A stretch of 7,510 nt of DNA from Coleofasciculus sp. S288 (GCA_020216575.1 JAIUYC010000159.1:1-7510), one strand, 5' to 3'. Counted from the first letter of the stretch, positions 1 through 5,655 are shown. Made by a program: numbers and translations. The notes: generated by a model from the sequence alone, not told the origin.

Positions 1-1
1 A

Positions 2-382
2 CTAATCTTCTATCTGTTTGGCAGATACCTCGACGGCTTCAACATCAATCGTTCCAGGAGGGGTCAAGCGGTTGAAGCGCCCCTGCTCTACCCGGAGAGG
101 TTCTCCACAACTGGGACACCGACATTCGGTGCGATTAAACCCAGTGAATTCATAGGCACAAACTGGGCAATTGCCTTCAACCAGATTGCGTTTCAACCAC
201 CAGCGAAACACAAGCCACGCGATCGCTGGAGAGATGAGTACTAACCCCATCAAGATCAAAAAACCGTTGACGAGCCAGCCCAAGCCAACTGCTCCTAACA
301 CCATAAAAATTGTTAGGAGAGTAAGCACAAAGCCCAGACCGGAGAGGTTGAACTGAAAAATTTTGGGGGTGTCCTGGTTCAC
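2..382 (-). CDS. small membrane protein with C-terminal zinc ribbon, function unknown
   Basis: I do not recognise this 126-residue protein as a named family. Residues about 13-36 and 38-58 form two hydrophobic segments separated by a short turn, followed by a basic stretch (FRWWLKRN), so it is probably a two-helix inner or thylakoid membrane protein. Residues 72-92 hold cysteines at 72, 75, 87, 89 and 92 (CPVC, then CRCPSC), a zinc-ribbon pattern that by the positive-inside rule would face the cytoplasm. The tail after residue 110 is acidic. The start is GTG at 382, with only a weak AGAG upstream. The gene follows the glycosyltransferase by 42 bp on the same strand and may be the last gene of that transcript. 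Its complete stop codon (TAG) lies two bases inside the left edge of the window. A metal-dependent regulatory or assembly role is possible, but nothing in the sequence proves it. Confidence 0.75.
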   Translation of the reverse strand: MNQDTPKIFQFNLSGLGFVLTLLTIFMVLGAVGLGWLVNGFLILMGLVLISPAIAWLVFRWWLKRNLVEGNCPVCAYEFTGFNRTECRCPSCGEPLRVEQGRFNRLTPPGTIDVEAVEVSAKQIED

Positions 383-390
383 GACAATCT

Positions 391-428
391 CTAAGGATGG
401 ATGATTCTATAGATTATCTCCATCCTAG
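391..428 (-). repeat. hairpin between glycosyltransferase and zinc-ribbon gene
   Basis: CTA(A)GGATGG at 391-400 is complementary to CCATCCTAG at 420-428, giving a nine-pair stem with one bulged A and a 19-nt loop. The glycosyltransferase stop codon lies inside the stem. On the minus strand no T-run follows, so it is not a standard intrinsic terminator. It could stabilise or separate the two messages. Confidence 0.5.
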
Positions 429-1651
429 TCCAGATTCGTCTTGACCTGAGATTGAGGATTCTCTACCGCTATTATTGGCACTGGGGAAGTGGCAGTGGCA
501 TTGATCAGCCGTTTTAACTGTTGGGCAAGCGCTTCTTTCCCAAACATAGCGAGGGATTGCTCTCGCAACCACTGACCGTCACAGCGCCGATCCTCTCCCT
601 TGAGAATTTCAATACAAGCGATCGCAACGGCGTCTGGATCGCGGTGGGGAACTCGCCAGCCAAGCCGACCATCTTGTACGGGGTCAGCGGAGCCATCTGC
701 ATCCCCGGACAGCACGGGTTTGCCACAAGCCATTGCCTCTAGATAAACAATGCCAAACCCTTCTTGGGAGGGCATGATGTAAGCATCAGCCACCCGGTAG
801 TGTTCGGCAAGGTCGGGGGTGGGAACGAACCCAGCAAAGACCACGCGATCGGCAACGCCCAATTCTTCGGCTAGCCGTGCTAGTCGGGGTTGGTCATCGC
901 CCCGACCGATGACTAAATATTTAACATTGGGGAAGACTTTTGCGATCGCCGGTAAAGCCCGAATCGTGACATCAACTCCCTTGTAAATATCGCCAGACCA
1001 CAGCCGTGCCACGGTCATCAGCACCTTGGCTCCCTCCAAGTTATATCGCTCGATGAGTTCGGGTGATTTGGGTCCAGGGGTGAAAGCATTTCCATCTACC
1101 GCACAGGGCAGCATCTGGACGTTCTGAGGCTTGATATCATTAGCAGCACAGAGGCGATCGCGACTGTAACGGCTGATTGTCCAAATTCCTGCCGCTGATG
1201 CTAGTGCCTGACGCTCCCGATGGGGTAGTCGATACCAAACCTCCTTCCCATAGGTCAAAACCGTGTAGGGAATGCCCAACACCTGGCACAGCATCTGAGT
1301 TAATGGAGCCAGCAAAATATGACCGCAGAAAACATGGGTTGGACGCCGTAGCAATAAACAGCGCAAAAGGGCTACAACTAAGCGCAGACGCCCTAGCATG
1401 GGGTGGCGACTTTTCAGGTAATGAAATTTGAATGGGGAACCGTCAAAGGGATTTTCACACCCCGCTCCATCTCTAAGCAACAATACTTCAGCCCTAGTAT
1501 TATTATCAGATAGAGAAAATGACCGATAAGCTTGTAATATATCTTTGACGTAGGATTGAATGCCTCCTTCACACTCAAAGATTTCTAGAAAAATAAATAC
1601 ATGGCAATTTGCGCCGTCAATTGTCTGAGTCAAGTTTGTCTTACCTCTCAA
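425..1651 (-). CDS. GT4-family glycosyltransferase
   Basis: This is a 408-residue retaining glycosyltransferase of the GT-B fold. The N-terminal domain contains the glycine motif ECEGGIQSYV (27-36) that usually contacts the acceptor or donor. The C-terminal domain begins near 207 and has the R216...K224 pair (ARLWSGDIYKGVD), the IGRGDD turn at 248-253, and the family signature E-x7-E at E297 and E305 (EGFGIVYLE), followed by MACGKPV. These are the nucleotide-sugar-binding features of GT4. There is no membrane helix, so it is probably a peripheral cytoplasmic enzyme of polysaccharide or glycolipid synthesis. Its donor may be the GDP-deoxysugar made by the adjacent dehydratase, but this is inferred from context only. 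There is no ATG before residue 85, so translation must begin at a TTG. TTG at 1651 has AGGA only 2 nt away, while TTG at 1633 has GAGAGG 10 nt upstream and may be the true start (402 residues). The gap to the dehydratase is 33 bp and both genes share the same frame. Confidence 0.9.
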   Translation of the reverse strand: MRGKTNLTQTIDGANCHVFIFLEIFECEGGIQSYVKDILQAYRSFSLSDNNTRAEVLLLRDGAGCENPFDGSPFKFHYLKSRHPMLGRLRLVVALLRCLLLRRPTHVFCGHILLAPLTQMLCQVLGIPYTVLTYGKEVWYRLPHRERQALASAAGIWTISRYSRDRLCAANDIKPQNVQMLPCAVDGNAFTPGPKSPELIERYNLEGAKVLMTVARLWSGDIYKGVDVTIRALPAIAKVFPNVKYLVIGRGDDQPRLARLAEELGVADRVVFAGFVPTPDLAEHYRVADAYIMPSQEGFGIVYLEAMACGKPVLSGDADGSADPVQDGRLGWRVPHRDPDAVAIACIEILKGEDRRCDGQWLREQSLAMFGKEALAQQLKRLINATATSPVPIIAVENPQSQVKTNLD

Positions 1652-1684
1652 TTTCCTAACTGACGATTGTGATCCAGACGTTTG

Positions 1685-2674
1685 TTATTGGACGGTAGAA
1701 GGTTTTATAGCACCACTTTGTAGACGCTCCAAATCTTTCAGCACCATCTTTTCGATCAGAGCCTCGAAGCTGACTTGAGGTTCCCATCCGAGATTTTGTT
1801 TTGCTTTGGTGGGGTTAGCTACAAGTTGAAAATGTTCATCCGGTCGAAACAGTTGAGGATTAACAACAACATGGCGAGTCCAATCTAACCCAACACAGTC
1901 AAAAGCTGCGGCTACTAATTCCCTCACGCTGTGCAACTGGCCTGTACCGATTACATATTCTTCCGGTTCGGATGCCTGTAACATCCGCCACATTGCTTCC
2001 ACATGATCGCCTGCATACCCCCAATCGCGTTTGGCATCCAGGTTACCCATTTCTAGAGTATCCCTCAGCCCTAATTTAATAGACGCCGCCGCCAAACACA
2101 CTTTTCGGGTCACGAAGTTAGGGGGGCGTCGCTCCGATTCGTGGTTGTACAAAATACCGCTACAGGCAAACAAACCATATCTCTGACGATGATGCACCAT
2201 TGACCAGTGAGCGTGCAATTTCGCTGCTGCATAGGGATTCATGGGGCAAAAGGGGGTTTCCTCATCCTGAGGCGATCGGTCAACCTTGCCAAACATTTCC
2301 GAACTGCTGGCTTGATAAAACCGCGTATCGATGCCAACTTGTCGCACGGCGGTGAGAAGTCGCGTTGCTGTACCCGTAACCAAGTCGAGGGTTCCAAGCG
2401 GATCGTTCCAGGAGTCCGGGACAAAACTGGGAGCTGCCAGATTGTAAATTTCGTTAGGCTGTAGTTGTTCCACAACCTTTAATAAACCTGCCGCATCTGT
2501 CCAAGCAACGGAACAGACCTGGATTTGGCTGGCGAGTTCGTCTAACTTGGTTAGACTTGCCTGTCGGTCTGGCGGCAGCAGTCCGGCGACACGGTAACCT
2601 TTCTGTAAAAGTAAGCGGCTGAGGTAGTAGCCGTCTTGACCCGTAATTCCTGTAATTAATGCTGTTTTAGCCAT
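1685..2674 (-). CDS. gmd: GDP-mannose 4,6-dehydratase-like SDR enzyme
   Basis: This is a 329-residue extended short-chain dehydrogenase. The Rossmann motif GITGQDG has glycines at 9, 12 and 15. The catalytic set is SSSE (123-126) and YxxxK (Y148, K152). Three blocks are typical of Gmd: NHESERRPPNFVTRKV (177-192), GNLDAKRDWGYAGDHVEAMW (210-229) and FRPDEHF...NPTKAKQNLGW (276-297). Gmd converts GDP-mannose to GDP-4-keto-6-deoxymannose, the precursor of GDP-fucose, rhamnose and related sugars. It is shorter than usual (about 345-375 residues in standard Gmd): the Arg-Arg cofactor loop after beta-2 reads GLLPPDRQASLTKL, and the long insert before FRP is missing. It could therefore be a short Gmd paralog, a GDP-hexulose reductase, or act on another GDP-sugar. 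ATG at 2674 follows AAGGA by 11 nt. It is probably co-transcribed with the anti-sigma gene upstream and the glycosyltransferase downstream. Confidence 0.85.
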   Translation of the reverse strand: MAKTALITGITGQDGYYLSRLLLQKGYRVAGLLPPDRQASLTKLDELASQIQVCSVAWTDAAGLLKVVEQLQPNEIYNLAAPSFVPDSWNDPLGTLDLVTGTATRLLTAVRQVGIDTRFYQASSSEMFGKVDRSPQDEETPFCPMNPYAAAKLHAHWSMVHHRQRYGLFACSGILYNHESERRPPNFVTRKVCLAAASIKLGLRDTLEMGNLDAKRDWGYAGDHVEAMWRMLQASEPEEYVIGTGQLHSVRELVAAAFDCVGLDWTRHVVVNPQLFRPDEHFQLVANPTKAKQNLGWEPQVSFEALIEKMVLKDLERLQSGAIKPSTVQ

Positions 2675-2702
2675 GTTATGCTCTATCCTTGTCGCTTTAT
2701 GG

Positions 2703-2728
2703 ACTTGCCTGTCTAAAGACTTTCAAGT
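2703..2728 (-). repeat. two-part hairpin in the gmd leader
   Basis: On the minus strand ACTTG-AAA-GTCT-TT-AGAC-AGG-CAAGT folds into a 5-bp outer stem, a 3x3 internal loop and a 4-bp inner stem. It lies about 28 nt upstream of the gmd start, in the 71-bp gap after the anti-sigma gene. No T-run follows, so it is not a terminator. It may be a processing site or an operator-like palindrome. Confidence 0.45.
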
Positions 2729-2745
2729 TGTCCGCGAACACCATC

Positions 2746-3174
2746 TTAGAGGCTGCTGGAAATCAACAGGCAATTCCTTCCATCTTGGCAGCGTTCGTAG
2801 ACAACTCGCTCGGCAAGGCGTCTGAGCAGAAACCAACCATAGCCTCCTTCACAGAGCGTTCCTGGTAAAGGTTCCTCGATAAGGTCAGGATTAAACGGTT
2901 TTCCCCTATCCCATATTCGGATTTCTATCCGCTTGTCCCGGATTGCTAGCTCGATTTCAATAATTGTTTCTGATGGTAATTCTTTATGGGCATGACGAAC
3001 AGCATTAGAAAATCCCTCAGCTAAAGCGAGATTGAGCTGATGAAATTGACGAGTTGAACTGAACATCACAGAGATATGTTTGGAGCAGAATTGCTCAAAC
3101 CTTTTCTGTACCTTGGCTTGAACCGCCAGATCGCTCTCGACCTCAAGACGCTCAAGCTTTGTTAACATCCCCAT
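2746..3174 (-). CDS. RsbW-like anti-sigma regulatory factor (HATPase_c_2)
   Basis: This is a single-domain GHKL-type ATPase related to RsbW/SpoIIAB serine kinases, which bind a sigma factor and phosphorylate an anti-anti-sigma (STAS) partner. Counting from the longer start at 3204, the N box is LALAEGFSNAVRHAH with E63 and N67, the G1 box is IWDRGKPF with D99 and G101, and the G2 box is EGGYGWFLLRRLAE with glycines at 120, 121 and 123. All ATP-pocket residues look intact. The frame extends to a GTG at 3204 without a good ribosome site. ATG at 3174 has AAAGG 6 nt upstream and is preferred, giving 142 residues; ATG at 3168 is also possible. No sigma factor, STAS protein or PP2C phosphatase lies beside it, so its partners are unlinked. 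Its position upstream of gmd suggests control of, or shared transcription with, the polysaccharide genes, which is inference. Confidence 0.87.
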   Translation of the reverse strand: MGMLTKLERLEVESDLAVQAKVQKRFEQFCSKHISVMFSSTRQFHQLNLALAEGFSNAVRHAHKELPSETIIEIELAIRDKRIEIRIWDRGKPFNPDLIEEPLPGTLCEGGYGWFLLRRLAERVVYERCQDGRNCLLISSSL

Positions 3175-3570
3175 GCCAGACCTTTGGCGAACCCCACCGT
3201 ACACTAACTGACCAGAAATTGAGCATTAGACCCCTACTTATTGGTTATCTGCAATGATTGCTACCTCTCCAAACGCTCAGGCAAATTGAAGCCAACCTGT
3301 TTTTTCAAAAATTATCAAGCGGCTTTTTAACCAAAGGTGGCGAGGAAGCCCCGTCCCCTTGTATCTGGAACAGATGTGAGTCTCGCCGCCCGCGATCGCT
3401 AATTGGGGGTTCGGGATTGAAGGAAGTATTTTCCAGCCACTAGTCACCAATCTCCCATCCGAAGTTTCATCCCCTGATAGAGGAAGCACTTAACTAATCG
3501 TGAACGGATGTAAGTGGTAATTGTGTTGGGTAGACGCCCTAGGAGTTTATTAGAGCGGCTTGTGATTGAG

Positions 3571-3623
3571 TAGGGCTTTCCCTGTGATGCATTGCTCACT
3601 CAATGCTAGCTCATGCAGCCCTA
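3571..3623. repeat. nested inverted repeats with an alternative pairing
   Basis: TAGGGCT (3571-3577) pairs perfectly with AGCCCTA (3617-3623), and inside it GCATTG (3589-3594) pairs perfectly with CAATGC (3601-3606) around a 6-nt loop. The sequence ATTGAGT at 3565-3571 can instead pair with ACTCAAT at 3598-3604, which would exclude the inner hairpin. No T-run follows on either strand. It may be a structured RNA, a protein-binding palindrome, or a decayed repeat. Confidence 0.4.
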
Positions 3624-3650
3624 AACAGGTAATCCATTCAAAATTCAAAG

Positions 3651-3698
3651 CAGACTGGCGATCTAGTCTATGTAATCCCGATCCCCAGTCGCCAGTTG
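3651..3698. repeat. 8-bp inverted repeat with 27-nt loop
   Basis: ACTGGCGA (3654-3661) is the exact reverse complement of TCGCCAGT (3689-3696). Two further pairs can form outside (3651-3652 with 3697-3698) if G3653 is bulged. The right arm overlaps the CCAGTYG tandem repeat, so part of the match may reflect repeat composition rather than selection for a hairpin. Confidence 0.35.
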
Positions 3699-3705
3699 CC
3701 AGTCA
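3685..3705. repeat. heptamer tandem repeat (STRR-like)
   Basis: Three consecutive 7-bp units read CCAGTCG, CCAGTTG and CCAGTCA. This resembles the short tandemly repeated repetitive heptamers known from intergenic DNA of many cyanobacteria. Only three imperfect units are present, so the assignment is tentative. Confidence 0.45.
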
Positions 3706-3713
3706 CAAATCGC

Positions 3714-3779
3714 AAAAAATGACGCCCGCGAATGTCTTAAGGGCAGTACGTTAGCACGGCTAAGACACTCGCAGGCGTC
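3714..3779 (-). terminator. intrinsic terminator of petBD
   Basis: A 19-bp stem (3721-3739 with 3761-3779) encloses a 21-nt loop and, read on the minus strand, is followed by A then six T. It starts 21 nt after the petD stop codon. In the minus-strand RNA all 19 positions pair, 17 as Watson-Crick and two as G-U. In the plus-strand RNA those two positions would be C-A mismatches, so the structure is adapted to the petD direction. Confidence 0.88.
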
Positions 3780-3800
3780 GAGGCAAAGTTAAATATGGTC

Positions 3801-4283
3801 TTAGAACAGACCCAAGGTGAAAGACTTATCGATTGGGAAGGTTGCACCAATGCCAAGCCAGAGGGTGACAACGGTGCCGAACAGAAATACCGTAGTCGCC
3901 ACTGGACGACGGAACGGATTTTGGAACTTGTTGACGCTCTCTATGAAGGGAACGAGGATGAGACCTAACGGAATTGCCCCCATCGCGGCGATACCCAACA
4001 GTTTGTTCGGTACAACACGTAGGATTTGGAAAACTGGAAATAAATACCATTCTGGGAGGATTTCTAGAGGTGTGGCAAAGGGATTTGCCGCTTCGCCGAT
4101 CATCGCTGGGTCAAGCACAGCTAGACCAATGCACAGAGCGATTGTCCCCATAATTACCACGGGGAAGATGTAGAGGAGGTCATTGGGCCAAGCTGGTTCA
4201 CCATAGTAATTATGACCCATTCCCTTGGCCAGCTTTTCGCGCAACTTTGGATCGCTTAAATCCGGCTTTTTGATAGTTGCCAT
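3801..4283 (-). CDS. petD: cytochrome b6f complex subunit IV
   Basis: This is the 160-residue subunit IV of the cytochrome b6f complex, homologous to the C-terminal part of mitochondrial cytochrome b. It spans the thylakoid membrane three times and, with cytochrome b6, forms the lumen-side plastoquinol oxidation (Qo) site. The diagnostic PEWY motif is at residues 77-80 with the Qo glutamate at 78, in the block [15 protein letters not shown]. The N-terminus [21 protein letters not shown] and the length match the family closely. The open frame extends nine codons further to a TTG, but ATG at 4283 fits the conserved N-terminus. The gene is downstream of petB by 173 bp in the usual petBD order and is closed by the terminator at 3714-3779. 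I see no missing residues. Confidence 0.98.
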   Translation of the reverse strand: MATIKKPDLSDPKLREKLAKGMGHNYYGEPAWPNDLLYIFPVVIMGTIALCIGLAVLDPAMIGEAANPFATPLEILPEWYLFPVFQILRVVPNKLLGIAAMGAIPLGLILVPFIESVNKFQNPFRRPVATTVFLFGTVVTLWLGIGATFPIDKSFTLGLF

Positions 4284-4300
4284 CGTTACATTATTCTCCT
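4281..4300 (-). promoter_or_regulatory. petD ribosome-binding region with minimal ATG-TAA frame
   Basis: On the minus strand the order is AGGAG (4300-4296), AATA, ATG-TAA (4291-4286), CG, then the petD ATG (4283-4281). The Shine-Dalgarno sequence is 12 nt from the petD start but only 4 nt from the out-of-frame ATG, which is immediately followed by a stop. The petD start is secure from protein conservation, so the upstream ATG-TAA is a start-stop element in the initiation region. Confidence 0.6.
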
Positions 4301-4393
4301 GAATCAACAAAGGTCAGCAGGTCTTCACACTCAATTGCTAACAGTTCGCCTTCATGCTGGTGAGACGTGTCTTTTAAGCTCAAACCAGGACAA

Positions 4394-4439
4394 CGAGTTC
4401 ACTCGGCTAAAAGCTTAGCGCTCAAGCGTTCTCACGCTC
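4394..4439 (-). repeat. three tandem tetraloop hairpins between petB and petD
   Basis: Reading the minus strand from the petB side: GAGCGT-GAGA-ACGCTT (4439-4424, a GNRA loop), then GCTAA-GCTT-TTAGC (4419-4406), then directly abutting it CGAG-TGAA-CTCG (4405-4394). The stems are 6 (one G-U), 5 and 4 bp, each closing a 4-nt loop. The array starts 18 nt after the petB stop. No T-run follows, so it is more likely a processing or stability element than a terminator. Confidence 0.45.
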
Positions 4440-4456
4440 AGCGATCGCGAACAATT

Positions 4457-5125
4457 TTATAGCGGACCAGAAATGCCTTGCTTGCGAATCATGATGAAGT
4501 GTAGCAGCATGAAGACCGCAATCAACCAAGGCAGAACAAAGGTGTGCAGGCTGTAGTAGCGAGTTAAGGTACCTTGCCCAACAGCTTGACCCCCACGAAG
4601 TAGTTCAACGATTAAGGGACCGACAAAGGGAATCGCTTCAGGAACACCAGAGACAATTTTGACAGCCCAGTAACCGACTTGGTCCCAAGGCAGAGAGTAA
4701 CCGGTAACGCCAAACGAAACCGTGATCACTGCTAAAATCACACCCGTCACCCAGGTCAGCTCGCGAGGTTTTTTGAAACCGCCAGTGAGGTAAACCCGGA
4801 AGATGTGCAAAATCATCATCAGCACCATCATACTGGCAGACCAGCGGTGAACGGAGCGGATGAGCCAGCCGAAGTTCACCTCAGTCATTAAGTACTGGAT
4901 TGAGGAAAATGCCTCAGTGACTGTTGGCCTGTAGTAGAAGGTCATGGCGAATCCAGTAGCAAACTGGATTATGAAGCAAACGAGGGTAATCCCACCCAAG
5001 CAGTAAAAAATATTAACGTGGGGGGGTACGTATTTGGAGGTAACGTCCTCGGCTAAAGCTTGAATTTCTAGACGTTCCTCAAACCATTGGTAGGTTTTTG
5101 AGTCGGTTATCTGCTTAGAAAACAT
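4457..5125 (-). CDS. petB: cytochrome b6
   Basis: This is the 222-residue cytochrome b6, the four-helix haem-binding core of the b6f complex that carries electrons across the thylakoid membrane during plastoquinol oxidation. The haem b ligands are visible as H93 and H194, and H107 and H209 (equivalent to 86, 187, 100 and 202 in the 215-residue plant numbering). C42 in the block NIFYCLGG corresponds to the cysteine that covalently holds haem c-n (ci). Conserved blocks [42 protein letters not shown] and the C-terminal [10 protein letters not shown] are intact. The N-terminal [15 protein letters not shown] extension matches the 222-residue form found in many cyanobacteria, which supports ATG at 5125 (AGGA 11 nt upstream). 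It is the first gene of petBD and is divergent from ctpA. Confidence 0.99.
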   Translation of the reverse strand: MFSKQITDSKTYQWFEERLEIQALAEDVTSKYVPPHVNIFYCLGGITLVCFIIQFATGFAMTFYYRPTVTEAFSSIQYLMTEVNFGWLIRSVHRWSASMMVLMMILHIFRVYLTGGFKKPRELTWVTGVILAVITVSFGVTGYSLPWDQVGYWAVKIVSGVPEAIPFVGPLIVELLRGGQAVGQGTLTRYYSLHTFVLPWLIAVFMLLHFIMIRKQGISGPL

Positions 5126-5158
5126 GAAGCCAGAATTCCTAAAAGGATATCGCTGTTT

Positions 5159-5341
5159 TTGACGGGTTTGCCCCCAGTAGACAGTGAGCCGCCGGGGAAA
5201 TTGTTATTGGTTTGGTGTGATGGGAAACAACACACCATTTTTGCTAAAGTGACACAAACCAGACCAGGAACACTGACCCAGTTTGGTGCCTTCTATACAA
5301 AAAAATGGATTGAACCCGGTAACAGCTATTTTCCTGTCTAG
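5159..5341 (+). CDS. doubtful 60-residue ORF in the petB leader
   Basis: I do not recognise this frame. It encodes a soluble, mixed-composition peptide (central part [13 protein letters not shown], end [11 protein letters not shown]) that looks more protein-like than the other short frames of the window. It has no ATG or GTG; the first usable start is TTG with an AGGA 11 nt upstream, and the frame is open for another 13 codons 5' without a start. Third-position G+C is about 45 percent, which is uninformative. It lies antisense to the petB leader. It may be chance, or the remnant of a gene that lost its start. No database similarity could be tested. Confidence 0.2.
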   Translation: MTGLPPVDSEPPGKLLLVWCDGKQHTIFAKVTQTRPGTLTQFGAFYTKKWIEPGNSYFPV

Positions 5342-5358
5342 GTTCGATGTAGCTGTTA
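5320..5358. repeat. 9-bp perfect inverted repeat in petB-ctpA spacer
   Basis: TAACAGCTA (5320-5328) and TAGCTGTTA (5350-5358) are exact reverse complements separated by 21 nt. No T-run follows in either direction, so it is not a terminator. It sits about 195 bp upstream of petB and 300 bp upstream of ctpA and could be an RNA stem in a long petB leader or a binding site for a dimeric regulator. Confidence 0.45.
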
Positions 5359-5494
5359 ACTACTAAGGGCTTTGGGATACGAAATCCCTCCTGAGACCCA
5401 TACACGCTGAATGTGTACTTTCTTATCGTACCACTGACCCGCTGGTTTAGGTGCTGGCAATCGATCCCCGAGTTAGAGGGGAGGGGTTTTGTGG

Positions 5495-5500
5495 ATTATA
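5495..5500 (-). promoter_or_regulatory. candidate -10 element for petB
   Basis: The minus strand reads TATAAT here, an exact -10 consensus, preceded by CTG. I find no good -35 hexamer at 16-18 bp spacing. If used, transcription would start near 5488 and petB would have a leader of about 360 nt containing the hairpins of this spacer. Confidence 0.3.
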
Positions 5501-5655
5501 CAGTGAGCCAGGGTTATGGCTAGGGATGTAAGCCTTAGCTCCAACCTACCACCTGCCAATCCTGCCAAAAAAGTGTAGTTTAAGTCACCTTATCCTTAAA
5601 GGCTCTGCCACACTAGAAAGTTAAGCAGTCAAAGCCTGAAGTTAAAATTTCGGAC

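Larger units (their letters stand above)
3175..3800. other. non-coding spacer between petD and anti-sigma gene
   Basis: About 625 bp without a convincing gene. Short ORFs of 61-70 codons occur in three frames but overlap each other and show no recognisable domain or good ribosome site. The left part (3205-3570) holds one HIP1 copy at 3392 and otherwise nothing I can assign; the anti-sigma promoter must lie here but no clear -35/-10 pair is visible. The right part (3571-3779) is dense with inverted repeats, described separately, and ends in the petD terminator. Confidence 0.7.
5126..5655. other. divergent petB-ctpA regulatory spacer
   Basis: This 530-bp stretch must carry the promoters of both petB (minus) and ctpA (plus). 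It contains several hairpins: TGGTGTG/CACACCA (5213-5219 and 5231-5237), a 9-bp perfect inverted repeat (5320-5358), GGGAT/ATCCC (5374-5388), and a weaker TCCCC/GGGGA (5464-5481). A 60-codon plus-strand ORF at 5159-5341 is described separately. The ctpA start has no good Shine-Dalgarno sequence within 15 nt. Confidence 0.7.

Noticed and set aside
514..742. Overlapping ORFs on both strands within the glycosyltransferase gene
   Set aside because: They are frame shadows of the GT4 gene, whose E-x7-E and donor-site motifs are in the chosen frame.
3685..3705. CRISPR-like repeats
   Set aside because: The units are 7 bp and directly adjacent without spacers, so this is a heptamer tandem repeat; no CRISPR array is present in the window.
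3258..3754. Short ORFs on both strands in the petD/anti-sigma spacer (61-70 codons)
   Set aside because: They overlap each other, lack good ribosome sites, and their translations look like intergenic repeat sequence.
3817..4173. 118-codon plus-strand ORF opposite petD
   Set aside because: It lies entirely antisense to the highly conserved petD and its translation shows no recognisable domain; its openness reflects petD codon choice.
5213..5242. Plus-strand terminator (TGGTGTG/CACACCA followed by TTTTT)
   Set aside because: The stem is only 7 bp with an 11-nt loop and no confident plus-strand gene lies upstream of it; kept only as a hairpin of the spacer.
5349..5363. Possible NtcA box GTA...TAC in the petB-ctpA spacer
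   Set aside because: The spacing is nine bases instead of the required eight, and the sequence overlaps the 9-bp inverted repeat.
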